Position numbers and translations under genes: made by a program. 64,000 nucleotides of DNA from Candidatus Kuenenia stuttgartensis (GTDB lineage Bacteria > Planctomycetota > Planctomycetia > Gemmatales > Gemmataceae). Shown here one piece after another: positions 1 through 9,454 of this stretch. Position 1 is the first letter of the stretch. Each line of letters starts with the position of its first letter. The notes below the pieces were generated by a model. That model had not been told where the DNA came from. It ran no database searches and was given only the letters and a program-made list of their open reading frames with translations. The stretch is taken from assembly GCA_945875585.1 (NCBI GenBank), contig CAMCLK010000020.1, forward strand, positions 1-64,000, written 5' to 3'.

Positions 1-1260
1 ATAAGACTCCGGAATGCTCAAACTTGAAAACGCTTTCTTGTATGAAAACTCCATATCAACAGGATCCAGTACCATTTTTTCCTGATCTGGCACTTTGGTT
101 TGAAAATTAAGGTGAATTCCCTCTTGCGGTTGGATGCAAATGGCCAATCGGTTGCACTGAAGGGAAGCACCTGGAGGAAGCGGAAACATCAGGTGAGGTG
201 GGCAACGGAATTGAATGAGGATTTCGCTCGCGCGGGACTTCAACCCCTTGCCTGAGCGCAGATAAAAAGGAACACCTCGCCAACGCCAGTTGTCAATTTG
301 CAGTTTCAGGGCTGCATAAGTGGGAGTGCGGCTACCCGGAGCGACACCCTTTTCTGCGGAGTAGCCTTTGTATTGGCCGGTTGCTAGCAAATTCCGCGCA
401 TCTGCATCGTCAAAAACTGTGACAGCATCCAGTGCTTTGACTTTCTCATTTCGCAACAAGTCCGCTGTGTAACGAGAAGGGGCTTCCATGGCCGTGACAG
501 CCAACACTTGCAACAAATGATTCTGAAACATGTCTCTCAGAACGCCGGCCCTGTCGTAATAATCACCCCGATTGCCAACGGTCACAGATTCAGCGACAGT
601 GATTTGCACATTATCGATATAATTGTGATTCCACAGGGGCTCGAACAATGTGTTGGCAAAACGGAAGACCATTACATTTTGAACTGTTTCTTTTGCGAGA
701 TAATGGTCAATACGGTAAATCTGATCTTCCCGAAGATAGTCTCTGATAGCTTTATTCAGTTTCCGGGCCGAATCCAGATCCTTGCCGAACGGTTTTTCAA
801 TCACAATGCGCCGCCAAGGGCTTTCACCGCCAGCAGGAGCCCCCGTAGTTAGACCAGCAGCATCCAGACGCGCCAAAATCGGGGCATACAATTCAGGCAT
901 AACCGAAAAATAAAACAGCCTGTCTCCACTACCGTTCGGCCCTTCGCTTTCCGCTAGGAATGCCTTCAAATTGACTAGGCCAGCATCTGCTGCAGCATCC
1001 CCCTGTGCGTAGAACAGGCGAACAGCAAATTCATTCCAAGCAGATTCAGACCATTCCCGTGCGGCAAATTGCTTCACGGCTTCCGCCATGCGGTCACGAA
1101 AACCGTCGACCCCAAGTGGAGTGCGCGATACGCCAACAACCTTCAAATGTTCAGGCAAACGCTTTTTAATCCAAAGGCGATAAAGCGACGGAATCAGCTT
1201 GCGTGCCGTCAAGTCGCCCGAGGCGCCAAGAATCACTAAATGCAAAGGGGTCTGGTTCAT
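1..1260 (-). CDS. zwf: Glucose-6-phosphate 1-dehydrogenase, C-terminus cut by window edge
   Basis: Cytosolic enzyme that oxidises glucose-6-phosphate to 6-phosphogluconolactone and makes NADPH, the entry to the oxidative pentose phosphate pathway. About 420 codons are visible of a family length near 490-510; the 3' end lies before base 1. The N-terminal NAD(P)-binding motif GASGDLTARKLIPSL is at residues 12-26. The substrate-binding signature reads RIDHYLAKE at 183-191, where most family members have DHYLGKE, followed by FANTLFEPLW at 201-210. The start is the ATG at 1260. It is divergent from the gene at 1372, so 1261-1371 must hold promoters for both. I am very sure of the family. Confidence 0.96.
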   Translation of the reverse strand, partial: MNQTPLHLVILGASGDLTARKLIPSLYRLWIKKRLPEHLKVVGVSRTPLGVDGFRDRMAEAVKQFAAREWSESAWNEFAVRLFYAQGDAAADAGLVNLKAFLAESEGPNGSGDRLFYFSVMPELYAPILARLDAAGLTTGAPAGGESPWRRIVIEKPFGKDLDSARKLNKAIRDYLREDQIYRIDHYLAKETVQNVMVFRFANTLFEPLWNHNYIDNVQITVAESVTVGNRGDYYDRAGVLRDMFQNHLLQVLAVTAMEAPSRYTADLLRNEKVKALDAVTVFDDADARNLLATGQYKGYSAEKGVAPGSRTPTYAALKLQIDNWRWRGVPFYLRSGKGLKSRASEILIQFRCPPHLMFPLPPGASLQCNRLAICIQPQEGIHLNFQTKVPDQEKMVLDPVDMEFSYKKAFSSLSIPESY

Positions 1261-1371
1261 GAAACATGTACGTCCAACATGGTGAAGCACCCCTCTGACA
1301 CGAGGGCGATTAGACTCCTGAAGAGTATAGTACCAACATGCGATCATGATCGACAGGTGGGGAGAATCTCA

Positions 1372-2904
1372 TTGAACGTCGCCACCAAGCGCATCCTCTT
1401 AACTATATTGGGTTTAGGCTCAGTAATGGCAGTTGCCTCCTACATGGTCTGGCATTATGCACTTCTTTCGGGTGAACGCAGTGGCGATAGACCTTTGCCA
1501 GTACCATCTGGAGCGAAGGAAATAGCATGGTTGGCGCCGGCAACGTCATCGTTGGATTGGCAACGGATGGTCAGCGCCATGGAACTTGCCATGGGTACAC
1601 CTGCTTGCGCCGGATGCACGCTTGATACTTCCAGAGCATTTCCAAGCCGTTCCAGCGAGATACCAGAATGCCGGGTTGTACTGCGCGGCCGCTCGCTTAT
1701 CTGGCGCTGGTACCGCCTCGATGAATCACTACACGTAGCTGATCTGCTTTTACAACGAAAACCGCCACCATTGGCATTGGTTGGAGGCAACACTTCAGAT
1801 GCTGCTCAGGCATTGGCTGACCGCATGTCCCATCAGCGAGAAGCAGGAAGTGGACCGTTGCCCATTCTGATGCTGACAACAGCAACAGCCAATCGCTTGG
1901 CAAAATCAGACGCAAAACCTGGCACCACTCGAAACCTGATGGAAATCCACCCGGGTTTGACATTCCGCATGGGATTTTCCAACAGAAGAATGGCAAGTGT
2001 TATTCTTGGTTTTCTCAAGGCCCAAAGCACTTGGGGAGGGCCATTACCAGCTCCATGGCTTATGCAATGGACAGATGACCCCTACGCGATTGATTTGCTT
2101 CAAGCCTTTCAAGGAGCTTGGCACAATCTACCTTCTGAAGAACGCGCGCCAGCAGGCCCGCCATTACCCATAACTATTGCAAGTAGTGTGGGTGGAATGA
2201 CTCGGCCTAATGCTGACGAAGAATTGGCCGCCTCGCTGTTTGTTGACCGTGCGTCACGGTTTAACAACCTTGAAAGCAATTGGATGGTTCTATGCGGGCA
2301 AATTCTTCCCACAAGAAGGTTGTTACGGCTGATGTCTGGGCAAAGCGATTCCAGACTCCGCGGTATGACCGTTGCCGCAGGTGACACATTAGGATTCAAC
2401 ACCGTATACAGGGACTGGCAAGAGCTATGGCCAGCAGCAGACCTCCCATTTCGTGTGGTCTTTTTTTGTCATGAAAACCCAGTGGATGAATCTGCTGGAT
2501 TTGTCAGAGATCCAGCTGCGGCCGAACGGCACAAGGCAACCGGTACCGAAGACCTACTCCTCAACCGTGACTTGGCTATGGCGCTAATTGCGGCATGGGG
2601 GGAAATGACCGAAACCGATGGCCCCGTGGAAATGGCGAAATTTTTGCATGAACTCCGATTTCAATCAATTGGACCAGTGATGCCTCGAGATACGCAATTG
2701 ATGTCTGCGCATTTGTACTTCGATATCGATGGCGAGCGTACCCCTGAAACGGGCGAGCATGTGGTCACGTTGCACCCGGGGTCTTCCAAAGTTCCAGGGG
2801 GGCCAGGACAAGTCGAGGTATGGTCGATCCAAAAGGAACAATCAGGCCCTAGGTACATCCGTTTGCGCCAGATGTCCCAACCGGTGTACCGCTCCAATGA
2901 GTGA
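1372..2904 (+). CDS. Membrane-anchored periplasmic-binding-fold-like protein, probable sensor partner
   Basis: Protein of 510 residues with one N-terminal hydrophobic segment (about residues 7-25) and a large domain that should lie outside the membrane. The stretch around PPLALVGGNTSDAAQALADR, with alternating hydrophobic strands and helices, resembles a type I periplasmic binding protein; this is a fold-level guess without a signature motif. The start chosen is TTG at 1372, preceded by GGGGAGA at a good distance. An in-frame upstream GTG/ATG would run into zwf and is unlikely. The stop overlaps the start of the histidine kinase by 8 bases, so the two are translationally coupled and probably form a ligand-binding protein and kinase pair. 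Function unknown. Confidence 0.75.
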   Translation: MNVATKRILLTILGLGSVMAVASYMVWHYALLSGERSGDRPLPVPSGAKEIAWLAPATSSLDWQRMVSAMELAMGTPACAGCTLDTSRAFPSRSSEIPECRVVLRGRSLIWRWYRLDESLHVADLLLQRKPPPLALVGGNTSDAAQALADRMSHQREAGSGPLPILMLTTATANRLAKSDAKPGTTRNLMEIHPGLTFRMGFSNRRMASVILGFLKAQSTWGGPLPAPWLMQWTDDPYAIDLLQAFQGAWHNLPSEERAPAGPPLPITIASSVGGMTRPNADEELAASLFVDRASRFNNLESNWMVLCGQILPTRRLLRLMSGQSDSRLRGMTVAAGDTLGFNTVYRDWQELWPAADLPFRVVFFCHENPVDESAGFVRDPAAAERHKATGTEDLLLNRDLAMALIAAWGEMTETDGPVEMAKFLHELRFQSIGPVMPRDTQLMSAHLYFDIDGERTPETGEHVVTLHPGSSKVPGGPGQVEVWSIQKEQSGPRYIRLRQMSQPVYRSNE

Positions 2905-4426
2905 CATTCCACTTCCAGAAATACGCGGTGATGTTTCTCGACGGTTGATCAACAGCCTAGGCTTGGCACTCGTAGCAGTATTCATCATTGGTCTGGGGCT
3001 ACTGATCTGGGAACCAATGATCACGTGGACACAGGGAGAAGAAGCGCGCGATCAAGCGCTTATTGAGGAATGGATCGGTCAGGCACGGATCGGTCAATAT
3101 ACCTTGAGAAGCCTCGTCAACAATTACATGAAAGCCACGGTTGGAGACAACCAAAACCAAAGAATTCGCAGGCGCGAAATTCAGGACTTTCTGAAAGAAC
3201 TTGGAACACCTGTCAGCCTAACGGAATCAACTTACCTGCCGCTGCTACCCGTTGTTTATCGAATCGAACTGAAATTCAAGCAAGAAAAAACACCACCAAT
3301 CATCTGGGATTCTGGATTGCCGCGTGCCGAAGGAGTAGCAACATCACGGACTGTCATACTGACAGAAGAATGCATTGTGATTGTGCATGCCCAACTGCGC
3401 GCCTATCAAGACCGTTTGCGACTTGAGGAAGAGCAAATTAGGAGAAAAACCATCCTTGGTTCAGCACTCATGGGTATGACTGCCATAGGGTTGGCGTGGG
3501 TTTTATTAACCGGTTGGCGGATTGATCTGGAACGCCGTGCGCGCCGTCGTTCCAGAGAATCAGCACTTCTGGCCAGATCCGAAGAACTCAAACGGGAATT
3601 GGATCGACAAGCAGAATTTCTTGCCAGCTTGAATGTGGTTGCAGGGTCATATGCCCACAATCTGCAAAATCTCCTTCTGCCTCCAGTGGGACTCATCGAT
3701 GAATGTCTCGGCCAAATTGAGCCCCCTCATCCTGCACGTCAGCGCCTTGTTGAAATTCGCCGTTTGTTGGGACAGGTAAGCGATCGCGTCAAGCAAACAT
3801 TAAAAGCCCTGAGGCGAGATCCCGGACCCGGCAAAATGGGAAGGGTTGATATGCAAGCGCTGGTGTTCCGCGTGGCCAATACCTGGAAAGACTTGGCTCG
3901 CGACAAATGGCAGGTCAGCATCAGGTGCGACTTTGTTGCAGAAGCCACACTTCAAGGTGATGAATCGCACCTTGAACAAGCACTTGAAAATCTGATTATC
4001 AACGCCCGCGATGCCATTTTTGAAAAACGCCGGGTCATGGTTGCCGATGCGAATTCATTGCCTGCGGAAATTCCCATAGAGGATCAGCGCACGCGCCTTA
4101 TGGCATCCATGCGCTGGATCGGCCAGATTGATATCCAACTTGTTTCCCTAGAAAGTAACAAGGGATTCACACTGATTGTCTCGGATGATGGTATCGGGAT
4201 GTCAGAAGAAGCCAGACGCCGGTGCCTGGAAACAGGGTTCAGCACCAAGAAAGATCAGGCAATTTATCAGGGAACCAATTCCGGGATGGGGCTTGGCCTA
4301 ACATTTGTAGCAGGTGTGGCTAGGCATCATGGTGCACAATTGGATATCGAGTCGAACATGGCTCAGGGAACGACATTAAGGATTGTATTCGCAATGCCTC
4401 ACGAACTTTCAGGAACATCTTCATGA
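2897..4426 (+). CDS. Membrane sensor histidine kinase
   Basis: Predicted two-pass inner-membrane kinase of 509 residues. Transmembrane segments lie near residues 18-38 and 184-206, enclosing a periplasmic domain of about 145 residues. A linker and coiled coil (207-243) lead to an NtrB-type dimerisation region with the likely phospho-acceptor His254 in AGSYAHNLQNLLLP. The HATPase_c domain shows the N box LENLIINARDAI, the G1 box VSDDGIGM and the G2 box GMGLGLTFVAGV. The start is the ATG at 2897 inside the stop of the previous gene. No response regulator is encoded next to it, so its partner must be elsewhere. It shares a 4-base overlap with the LOG gene downstream. Confidence 0.88.
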   Translation: MSDIPLPEIRGDVSRRLINSLGLALVAVFIIGLGLLIWEPMITWTQGEEARDQALIEEWIGQARIGQYTLRSLVNNYMKATVGDNQNQRIRRREIQDFLKELGTPVSLTESTYLPLLPVVYRIELKFKQEKTPPIIWDSGLPRAEGVATSRTVILTEECIVIVHAQLRAYQDRLRLEEEQIRRKTILGSALMGMTAIGLAWVLLTGWRIDLERRARRRSRESALLARSEELKRELDRQAEFLASLNVVAGSYAHNLQNLLLPPVGLIDECLGQIEPPHPARQRLVEIRRLLGQVSDRVKQTLKALRRDPGPGKMGRVDMQALVFRVANTWKDLARDKWQVSIRCDFVAEATLQGDESHLEQALENLIINARDAIFEKRRVMVADANSLPAEIPIEDQRTRLMASMRWIGQIDIQLVSLESNKGFTLIVSDDGIGMSEEARRRCLETGFSTKKDQAIYQGTNSGMGLGLTFVAGVARHHGAQLDIESNMAQGTTLRIVFAMPHELSGTSS

Positions 4427-5010
4427 AAAGCCTCGCGGTTTTCTGTGGCTCATCAAATGGCCATGCCCCACTCTACGTACGTCACGCCCGTGAACTCGGT
4501 CGTGCTTTGGCACTTCGGGACATTACCTTGGTTTATGGAGGTGGCTGTATTGGTCTGATGGGACAATTGGCAGATGCCGCGCTGTTGGCTGGAGGAAAAG
4601 TTGTTGGCGTCATTCCGAAATCATTGCTGGAACGGGAGGTAGCACACTTATCACTTACAGAGTTGATCGTTACCGAAACCATGCATGAACGAAAGTCAAT
4701 CATGGCAGACCGTGCCCAAGGATTTATTGCTTTGCCCGGAGGATTTGGAACGCTTGACGAACTGTTTGAAATTCTCACCTGGGCACAGTTGGGGATTCAC
4801 ACGCGACCAATAGCGTTACTGAATTCCGGCGGTTTTTTCGATCAACTACTTGGCTGGATAAACCACGTTGCCAATAGTGGTTTCATTCGTCAACACGACA
4901 CTGACAGGCTCTTGGTTGGAACTGAACCGGAACAACTTCTTGAACTATTGCTGGCTTCACATGCGGTTGACGCACCGCCATCGCCCCCCAAATGGGCGGA
5001 CACGCGCTAG
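4423..5010 (+). CDS. LOG-family cytokinin riboside 5'-monophosphate phosphoribohydrolase-like protein
   Basis: Member of the TIGR00730/LOG family (195 residues, normal length). These enzymes hydrolyse the N-glycosidic bond of nucleoside monophosphates. The Rossmann-like domain carries the signature PGGFGTLDE at 105-113, with MHERKSIMADR just before it supplying the conserved Arg and Lys. The ATG overlaps the histidine kinase stop by four bases (ATGA), so it ends a three-gene unit. The Pro-rich tail after residue 180 is not part of the domain. The family is clear; the substrate in bacteria is not known with certainty. Confidence 0.9.
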   Translation: MKSLAVFCGSSNGHAPLYVRHARELGRALALRDITLVYGGGCIGLMGQLADAALLAGGKVVGVIPKSLLEREVAHLSLTELIVTETMHERKSIMADRAQGFIALPGGFGTLDELFEILTWAQLGIHTRPIALLNSGGFFDQLLGWINHVANSGFIRQHDTDRLLVGTEPEQLLELLLASHAVDAPPSPPKWADTR

Positions 5011-5083
5011 ATCCGGCGCTTGACCTTGCTCCGGTTTCCCCAGTGGCGCTACCTTTGCAAAGCGCAAGGGAGTGCACCGAACC

Positions 5084-5761
5084 ATGACACCAATCAGGGA
5101 AACGAGAGTCCGTGAAGGATTGTCCCGTGCGGCGCTCCATCCTGAGGGCTTTCCGACTCTGGCCACACGTACCACATCGGGCTTGTTTCCCGCCGGTAAG
5201 GAGGGAAGGGAAGCTGCAGAATTTTGTTCTTCCTCCGGATGGATTGACGTGGATCTGGCTTCTTCTACTGCTCGCTTGACTCCGTTGGGTTGGAACCGGT
5301 TGGTAACTGATCCACGGCTTGATCTCGTGATGAATGAATTGCTTAGGCAAATTGATTCTTGGCGCGATCAGGACAGAGTGCTTCTTCAACGTCTTCGCGA
5401 AAAAAGCTCTAGCGTGGATCATTTGCGTGAAGTGATTGGTCAATTGATTGGGCATGGAGATCATGCCACGGATTCCGTCGTTCTTGCGCACCTGAAACTC
5501 CTCACATCCGCGAAGGGCATGGACGTTCCTTTGGCAACTCTTTTCGAATCTGTTCGGGTTGAGCACTCTGGAACAAGTCTGGGTGCTTTTCACGACAGTT
5601 TGCGACGTTTGCGAACAATGGGACGACTCCACTTGCATGCCTGGACCGGCCCCCTGCACGATATGCCTCACCCAGAGGCCGCCTTGATGGCGGGACACGA
5701 TATCGCCTATTACGCGAGCTTGCCTGATTCAGCATTGGATGCCACGGAGGGACTGACATGA
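5084..5761 (+). CDS. Unrecognised protein coupled to a P-loop ATPase, possibly winged-helix
   Basis: Protein of 225 residues with no signal peptide or membrane segment. I do not recognise the family. Residues around 30-75 and 140-195 look like small helical domains with strand pairs, as in winged helix-turn-helix proteins, which suggests DNA binding or an adaptor role; this is inference. ATG 5084 is preferred over the in-frame GTG at 5072, because AAGGGAG sits 11 bases before the ATG and directly against the GTG. The stop overlaps the start of the ATPase gene (ATGA), so the two products are probably made together and may interact. Confidence 0.7.
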   Translation: MTPIRETRVREGLSRAALHPEGFPTLATRTTSGLFPAGKEGREAAEFCSSSGWIDVDLASSTARLTPLGWNRLVTDPRLDLVMNELLRQIDSWRDQDRVLLQRLREKSSSVDHLREVIGQLIGHGDHATDSVVLAHLKLLTSAKGMDVPLATLFESVRVEHSGTSLGAFHDSLRRLRTMGRLHLHAWTGPLHDMPHPEAALMAGHDIAYYASLPDSALDATEGLT

Positions 5762-7953
5762 GCATGGCAACGACTTTGAAAGATCTAGACCCGGTTTCCG
5801 TCCGATCCGCCATCGAATATTTGAAGCAAGCGGGCAACCCGTTTCGTAATCATTTCGCCCGAAATGCAGACGACGAAGCGTGTGGCCGATTCCATGTTCC
5901 CGAACTCTATGCCCGGGAGCGAACCATGCTCTTGGCACTCATTGAGCAGTTCCGTGAGAAACCCGGGGAAGATGCTGGCCTGTTGCCTGTTCTGGGAAAC
6001 AAAGGCTCTGGCAAGACCCACCTCTTGCACACGATTAAGCATGGCGCAGGCGGCAGGCAGATTATTGTCACGCCAGGCACATACCAACGTGATACCGACT
6101 TTCTAGAATATATGCTTTTTCAGGTCATCGACACACTGCTGGGGGGAGGACGACAAGGAAAAACCCGACCGTTGCATGTTGTTGGACTTGATGTAGCGTG
6201 CCGGTCCTTATCAGCCGCATTGGCAAGCCTGCCTTCATCTGAACGCATCCAGTTGTTTCCGCCGCCGTTTCTGGGTGGCCTACTCGGTAAACTCGGATTG
6301 GGACACGACCAGGCACGTGAGAAATGCTCGTGGCTCATATCGAAACTTGAAAACAGCCACGAGTTTGAATCAGCCAACGATCTTCTGGAATTATGCGACG
6401 AAGCAGGGTTGGACGCACAGCGCGCGTGCGATCTAGCATCGAGCCATGCTGCCAATTCGATGGGACGCGCGACTCAAGGCCTCATGATCGCCTCTGTCAT
6501 TAAGGGATTTTGCCACGCTATATTTTTAGGAGATGAATCAGAGCTCTCAAGCTTTCTGACATTCGGATTTGCTGAAATTGAATTCCATGTCCGGCCATCC
6601 CGCGCAGACTTAGTACTGTCGCTTTTCCGAGCTCTTATGGAAATTATGCGCAAGGCCCGTGTGCCTGTGGTAATTGCCTTTGATCAACTGGAAGACTTGC
6701 TGCTTGCTAGGCGCGGTGAAGATTCGTTCCGGATTGCCGAATCATTTTTTGCTGGCATTGTTCAGTCGTTACATCAAGTCCCGGGATTGGGATTCTTGCT
6801 ATTTGCCGAGCGAGGACTTTGGAACCGTTTCGTTCCGTCACTAGATGGTTACATGCGCGATCGTCTTACCAATCCCGTGCATTTACCGGGTCTTGGTACT
6901 GTTCAGGCAATCCGGCTTGACCCACCACAACCAATTCTCGTCCGACTGGTTGTCGAAGCACGCTTGCGCTCAACTCATGCAGCACATGCCTGCTTTACTG
7001 GCCTGCCAGCCTGCTTTCCACTCGATCCTGAACAAGTAGATCGCGTGGCACGCACGGAATCGACCCTCCGCGATATGCTCCAGCAGTTCCGGGCCATGTT
7101 TGATGCAGCGGTCTATGGAGAACAGGCAGCAGTGGCTGCACCTGAAGCACCAACAAGTGAAAATCCAACTCCGGTTGTCCTCAATCGTTTACTGCCACGG
7201 ACTTCTGTAAGAGAAACCGAACTTGCTCAGGCAATGCCTGACGTGGTTGTCAAATCTGTAGTGGAAGTAGCTGTCAATACCGCACCTACGGTGGCGGCAA
7301 GCTCTTCACAAGACAACCCTGATTTAACTTCGCGTCTTATCGAATTGTGGGATCTTGAATTGGCTTCAGCTCGAAGACAGCTTAGCCCCGATGGAGCACT
7401 ATGTGGTGCTACCCGTGAAATCCAATCGGGTCTTGGTTTTCTCTTGCGATTGATCAATGAGCGTGGAATTCGTGTCGGCCCATGGAGACTTCAACATGTG
7501 GTCGAATCATTCGACTATGGTGATCATCCCGTTTACGGCGTGGTCAGCTTGGGCCATTGGGCAAGCCTCACAGGATCGCCTTGGAAAGTCGGAGTTGGAC
7601 TTTTCTTGGGCAGGGGGCAAGGCAAATTGAAAGATTTGTCGGTAAAACTGGCAAGTCTTGATTTCGATCCTGCTTTGGTTGACCACTTGATATTGTTGCG
7701 GCCAGATGACGATTTGATTTTAACTGGCAAGAGCAGACAGTTATGGCAAGATGCAGAAAGACGTGGCAAGCACGCCCGTATCGAATCGATCGATCTGGAT
7801 GGGTTTGCCTCACTTTACGCACTTCCTCGTGTGCATGCCACTGCTATCGAAACCAGTGATCCTGAACAGGTTCGGCATCATCTGGCTTCGTTGCTTCATG
7901 ACAAGGCGGACAGGCTTTTGCGACAAGTGTGCATGCCCGTACAGGATATCTGA
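5758..7953 (+). CDS. Large P-loop ATPase with unrecognised C-terminal domain
   Basis: Cytosolic protein of 731 residues. An AAA/STAND-like ATPase core occupies roughly residues 50-450. Walker A is GNKGSGKTHLL at 80-90, Walker B is VPVVIAFDQLEDLL at 302-315, and a possible sensor/arginine region is RDRLTNPVHLPGL. An Ala/Pro/Val-rich linker (about 455-520) leads to a C-terminal domain of about 210 residues containing HWASLTGSPWKVGVGLFLGR and VDHLILLRPDDDL, an alpha/beta pattern I cannot place. ATG 5758 follows GGAGG by seven bases and overlaps the upstream gene. The ATPase assignment is firm; the process it drives is unknown. DNA metabolism or a defence-type NTPase are possibilities. Confidence 0.82.
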   Translation: MSMATTLKDLDPVSVRSAIEYLKQAGNPFRNHFARNADDEACGRFHVPELYARERTMLLALIEQFREKPGEDAGLLPVLGNKGSGKTHLLHTIKHGAGGRQIIVTPGTYQRDTDFLEYMLFQVIDTLLGGGRQGKTRPLHVVGLDVACRSLSAALASLPSSERIQLFPPPFLGGLLGKLGLGHDQAREKCSWLISKLENSHEFESANDLLELCDEAGLDAQRACDLASSHAANSMGRATQGLMIASVIKGFCHAIFLGDESELSSFLTFGFAEIEFHVRPSRADLVLSLFRALMEIMRKARVPVVIAFDQLEDLLLARRGEDSFRIAESFFAGIVQSLHQVPGLGFLLFAERGLWNRFVPSLDGYMRDRLTNPVHLPGLGTVQAIRLDPPQPILVRLVVEARLRSTHAAHACFTGLPACFPLDPEQVDRVARTESTLRDMLQQFRAMFDAAVYGEQAAVAAPEAPTSENPTPVVLNRLLPRTSVRETELAQAMPDVVVKSVVEVAVNTAPTVAASSSQDNPDLTSRLIELWDLELASARRQLSPDGALCGATREIQSGLGFLLRLINERGIRVGPWRLQHVVESFDYGDHPVYGVVSLGHWASLTGSPWKVGVGLFLGRGQGKLKDLSVKLASLDFDPALVDHLILLRPDDDLILTGKSRQLWQDAERRGKHARIESIDLDGFASLYALPRVHATAIETSDPEQVRHHLASLLHDKADRLLRQVCMPVQDI

Positions 7954-7979
7954 TTTGTATTTATTTACGGATAGTTATC

Positions 7980-9344
7980 ATGACATTGCCTCATCCACGC
8001 GATTGCGACCGTTGGGCCACTGCGTGGGATTGGTGGCAGGAACTCGTGAACTTTGAGCGACGTTCTGCGCAATGTGAAGATTTAAAGCTTCAGCGCATGA
8101 AAGAAATTCTTGAAGCGCTGGGAAACCCGCAGACTGGCATCAAGTGCCTTCATGTCGCTGGGACAAAAGGTAAAGGCTCAGCCTGCGCATTTCTTGATTC
8201 GATTCTCCGTGCGACGAATCAAACGGTTGGACTTTTTACATCTCCACACCTCGAATCCATTACTGAAAGATTCGTGGTCAACGGTAGCCCCATCAGCACA
8301 GAAATCCTTGCTGACTGCATCATGGCCGTTCGTGATGCCACCAACAGATCCCCAGGTGAACCTCCAACATTTTTCGAAGTGGCAACAGCAGCGGGTTTCC
8401 TGCACTTCCATCACTCCAATGTTGATTGGATAGTTTTGGAAACAGGCCTTGGTGGCAGACTCGATTCCACCAACATTTGCGCTCCGACAGTATGCGCGAT
8501 CACCAGCATTAGTCTCGATCATATCAAGCAACTAGGCGACACCGTGGAACAGATTGCCTTTGAAAAGGCAGGCATCATCAAGCCTAGGGTTCCCGTTGTT
8601 TCTGGAGTCCGGGAGGCTGGACCAGCGAACGTCATCAAAATGCAGGCAGAAAAAACAGGGGCACCCCTTTGGGAAATCGACAGAGACATTGTCATCAGTA
8701 ATGTGGCACCGGCCTCAGAAGGCTACAAGCGGGGGCTATGGAGCTTCGACTTGAAAACACCCATAGCAACGCGGCATCACCTCGTTGCTGGACTTCCAGG
8801 TCGACACCAAGTGGATAATGCCGCCTTGGCTGTTGCCATGCTTGACAGTACCGACCAACCACCTGATACCCAAAGCATCCAGCAAGGATTACTCAACGTT
8901 GTCTGGCCCGGCCGAATCGAAACAATTTCTCACACGCCATGGGTGATTCTTGACACAGCCCACAATGTGGCATCCGTCCATGCACTGATTGAAACCATAT
9001 CCCAACAGCCCTTAACCGGCAGGCGCCATCTCATATTCGCAGCCAGTCAGGACAAGGACATCAGTGGAATGCTGGCCCTCCTTGCCGGAAAGTTCGACAC
9101 AATCCATTTGACCCGATATTCCGGAGGTACGCGTTCATCGACAATTGATGCCTTGGTGTCGGCCCTCCCAACACCATGCCCGGCAACAATAATTCTTGAA
9201 GAAAACCCGATTCGATGTCTGGAAAAGCTCACCTCAAACGCATCACCAACTGACCTGATTTGCATAACCGGATCGGTTTTTTTGGCCGGCGACCTACGTC
9301 CATGGCTTCTTGGACATCAAGATGCAGGGCAATTTTTAAGCTGA
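7980..9344 (+). CDS. folC: Folylpolyglutamate synthase / dihydrofolate synthase
   Basis: Mur-ligase-family enzyme (454 residues) that adds glutamate to dihydropteroate or folate in the cytosol. The ATP-binding motif HVAGTKGKGSACAFLDSIL is followed by TSPHLESITERFVVNG, the folate-binding loop. Further landmarks are GLGGRLDSTN, ITSISLDHIKQLGDT and the C-terminal-domain motif ILDTAHN. ATG 7980 is chosen because homology begins shortly after it; upstream in-frame codons overlap the ATPase gene. It lies 26 bases after the ATPase stop and may be co-transcribed. Confident in the family; whether both activities are present cannot be told. Confidence 0.94.
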   Translation: MTLPHPRDCDRWATAWDWWQELVNFERRSAQCEDLKLQRMKEILEALGNPQTGIKCLHVAGTKGKGSACAFLDSILRATNQTVGLFTSPHLESITERFVVNGSPISTEILADCIMAVRDATNRSPGEPPTFFEVATAAGFLHFHHSNVDWIVLETGLGGRLDSTNICAPTVCAITSISLDHIKQLGDTVEQIAFEKAGIIKPRVPVVSGVREAGPANVIKMQAEKTGAPLWEIDRDIVISNVAPASEGYKRGLWSFDLKTPIATRHHLVAGLPGRHQVDNAALAVAMLDSTDQPPDTQSIQQGLLNVVWPGRIETISHTPWVILDTAHNVASVHALIETISQQPLTGRRHLIFAASQDKDISGMLALLAGKFDTIHLTRYSGGTRSSTIDALVSALPTPCPATIILEENPIRCLEKLTSNASPTDLICITGSVFLAGDLRPWLLGHQDAGQFLS

Positions 9345-9454
9345 ATACTAAGTTTTGCCAGATCGTGACAAATCAAGGTTCTTTTTCAAAAATCCACCTC
9401 CCGCTGGAGCATGGGGTAGAATTAAGTCGTAAATTGCCCAGTGGAGGAATGGCC

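Noticed and set aside
508-852. Plus-strand frame of 114 codons
   Set aside because: It lies inside the glucose-6-phosphate dehydrogenase gene on the other strand, whose motifs are unmistakable.
4883-5698. Open frame of 271 codons on the minus strand
   Set aside because: It overlaps the LOG gene and the ATPase partner gene almost fully, is low in recognisable motifs and has no ribosome site. It is a shadow of well-supported plus-strand genes.
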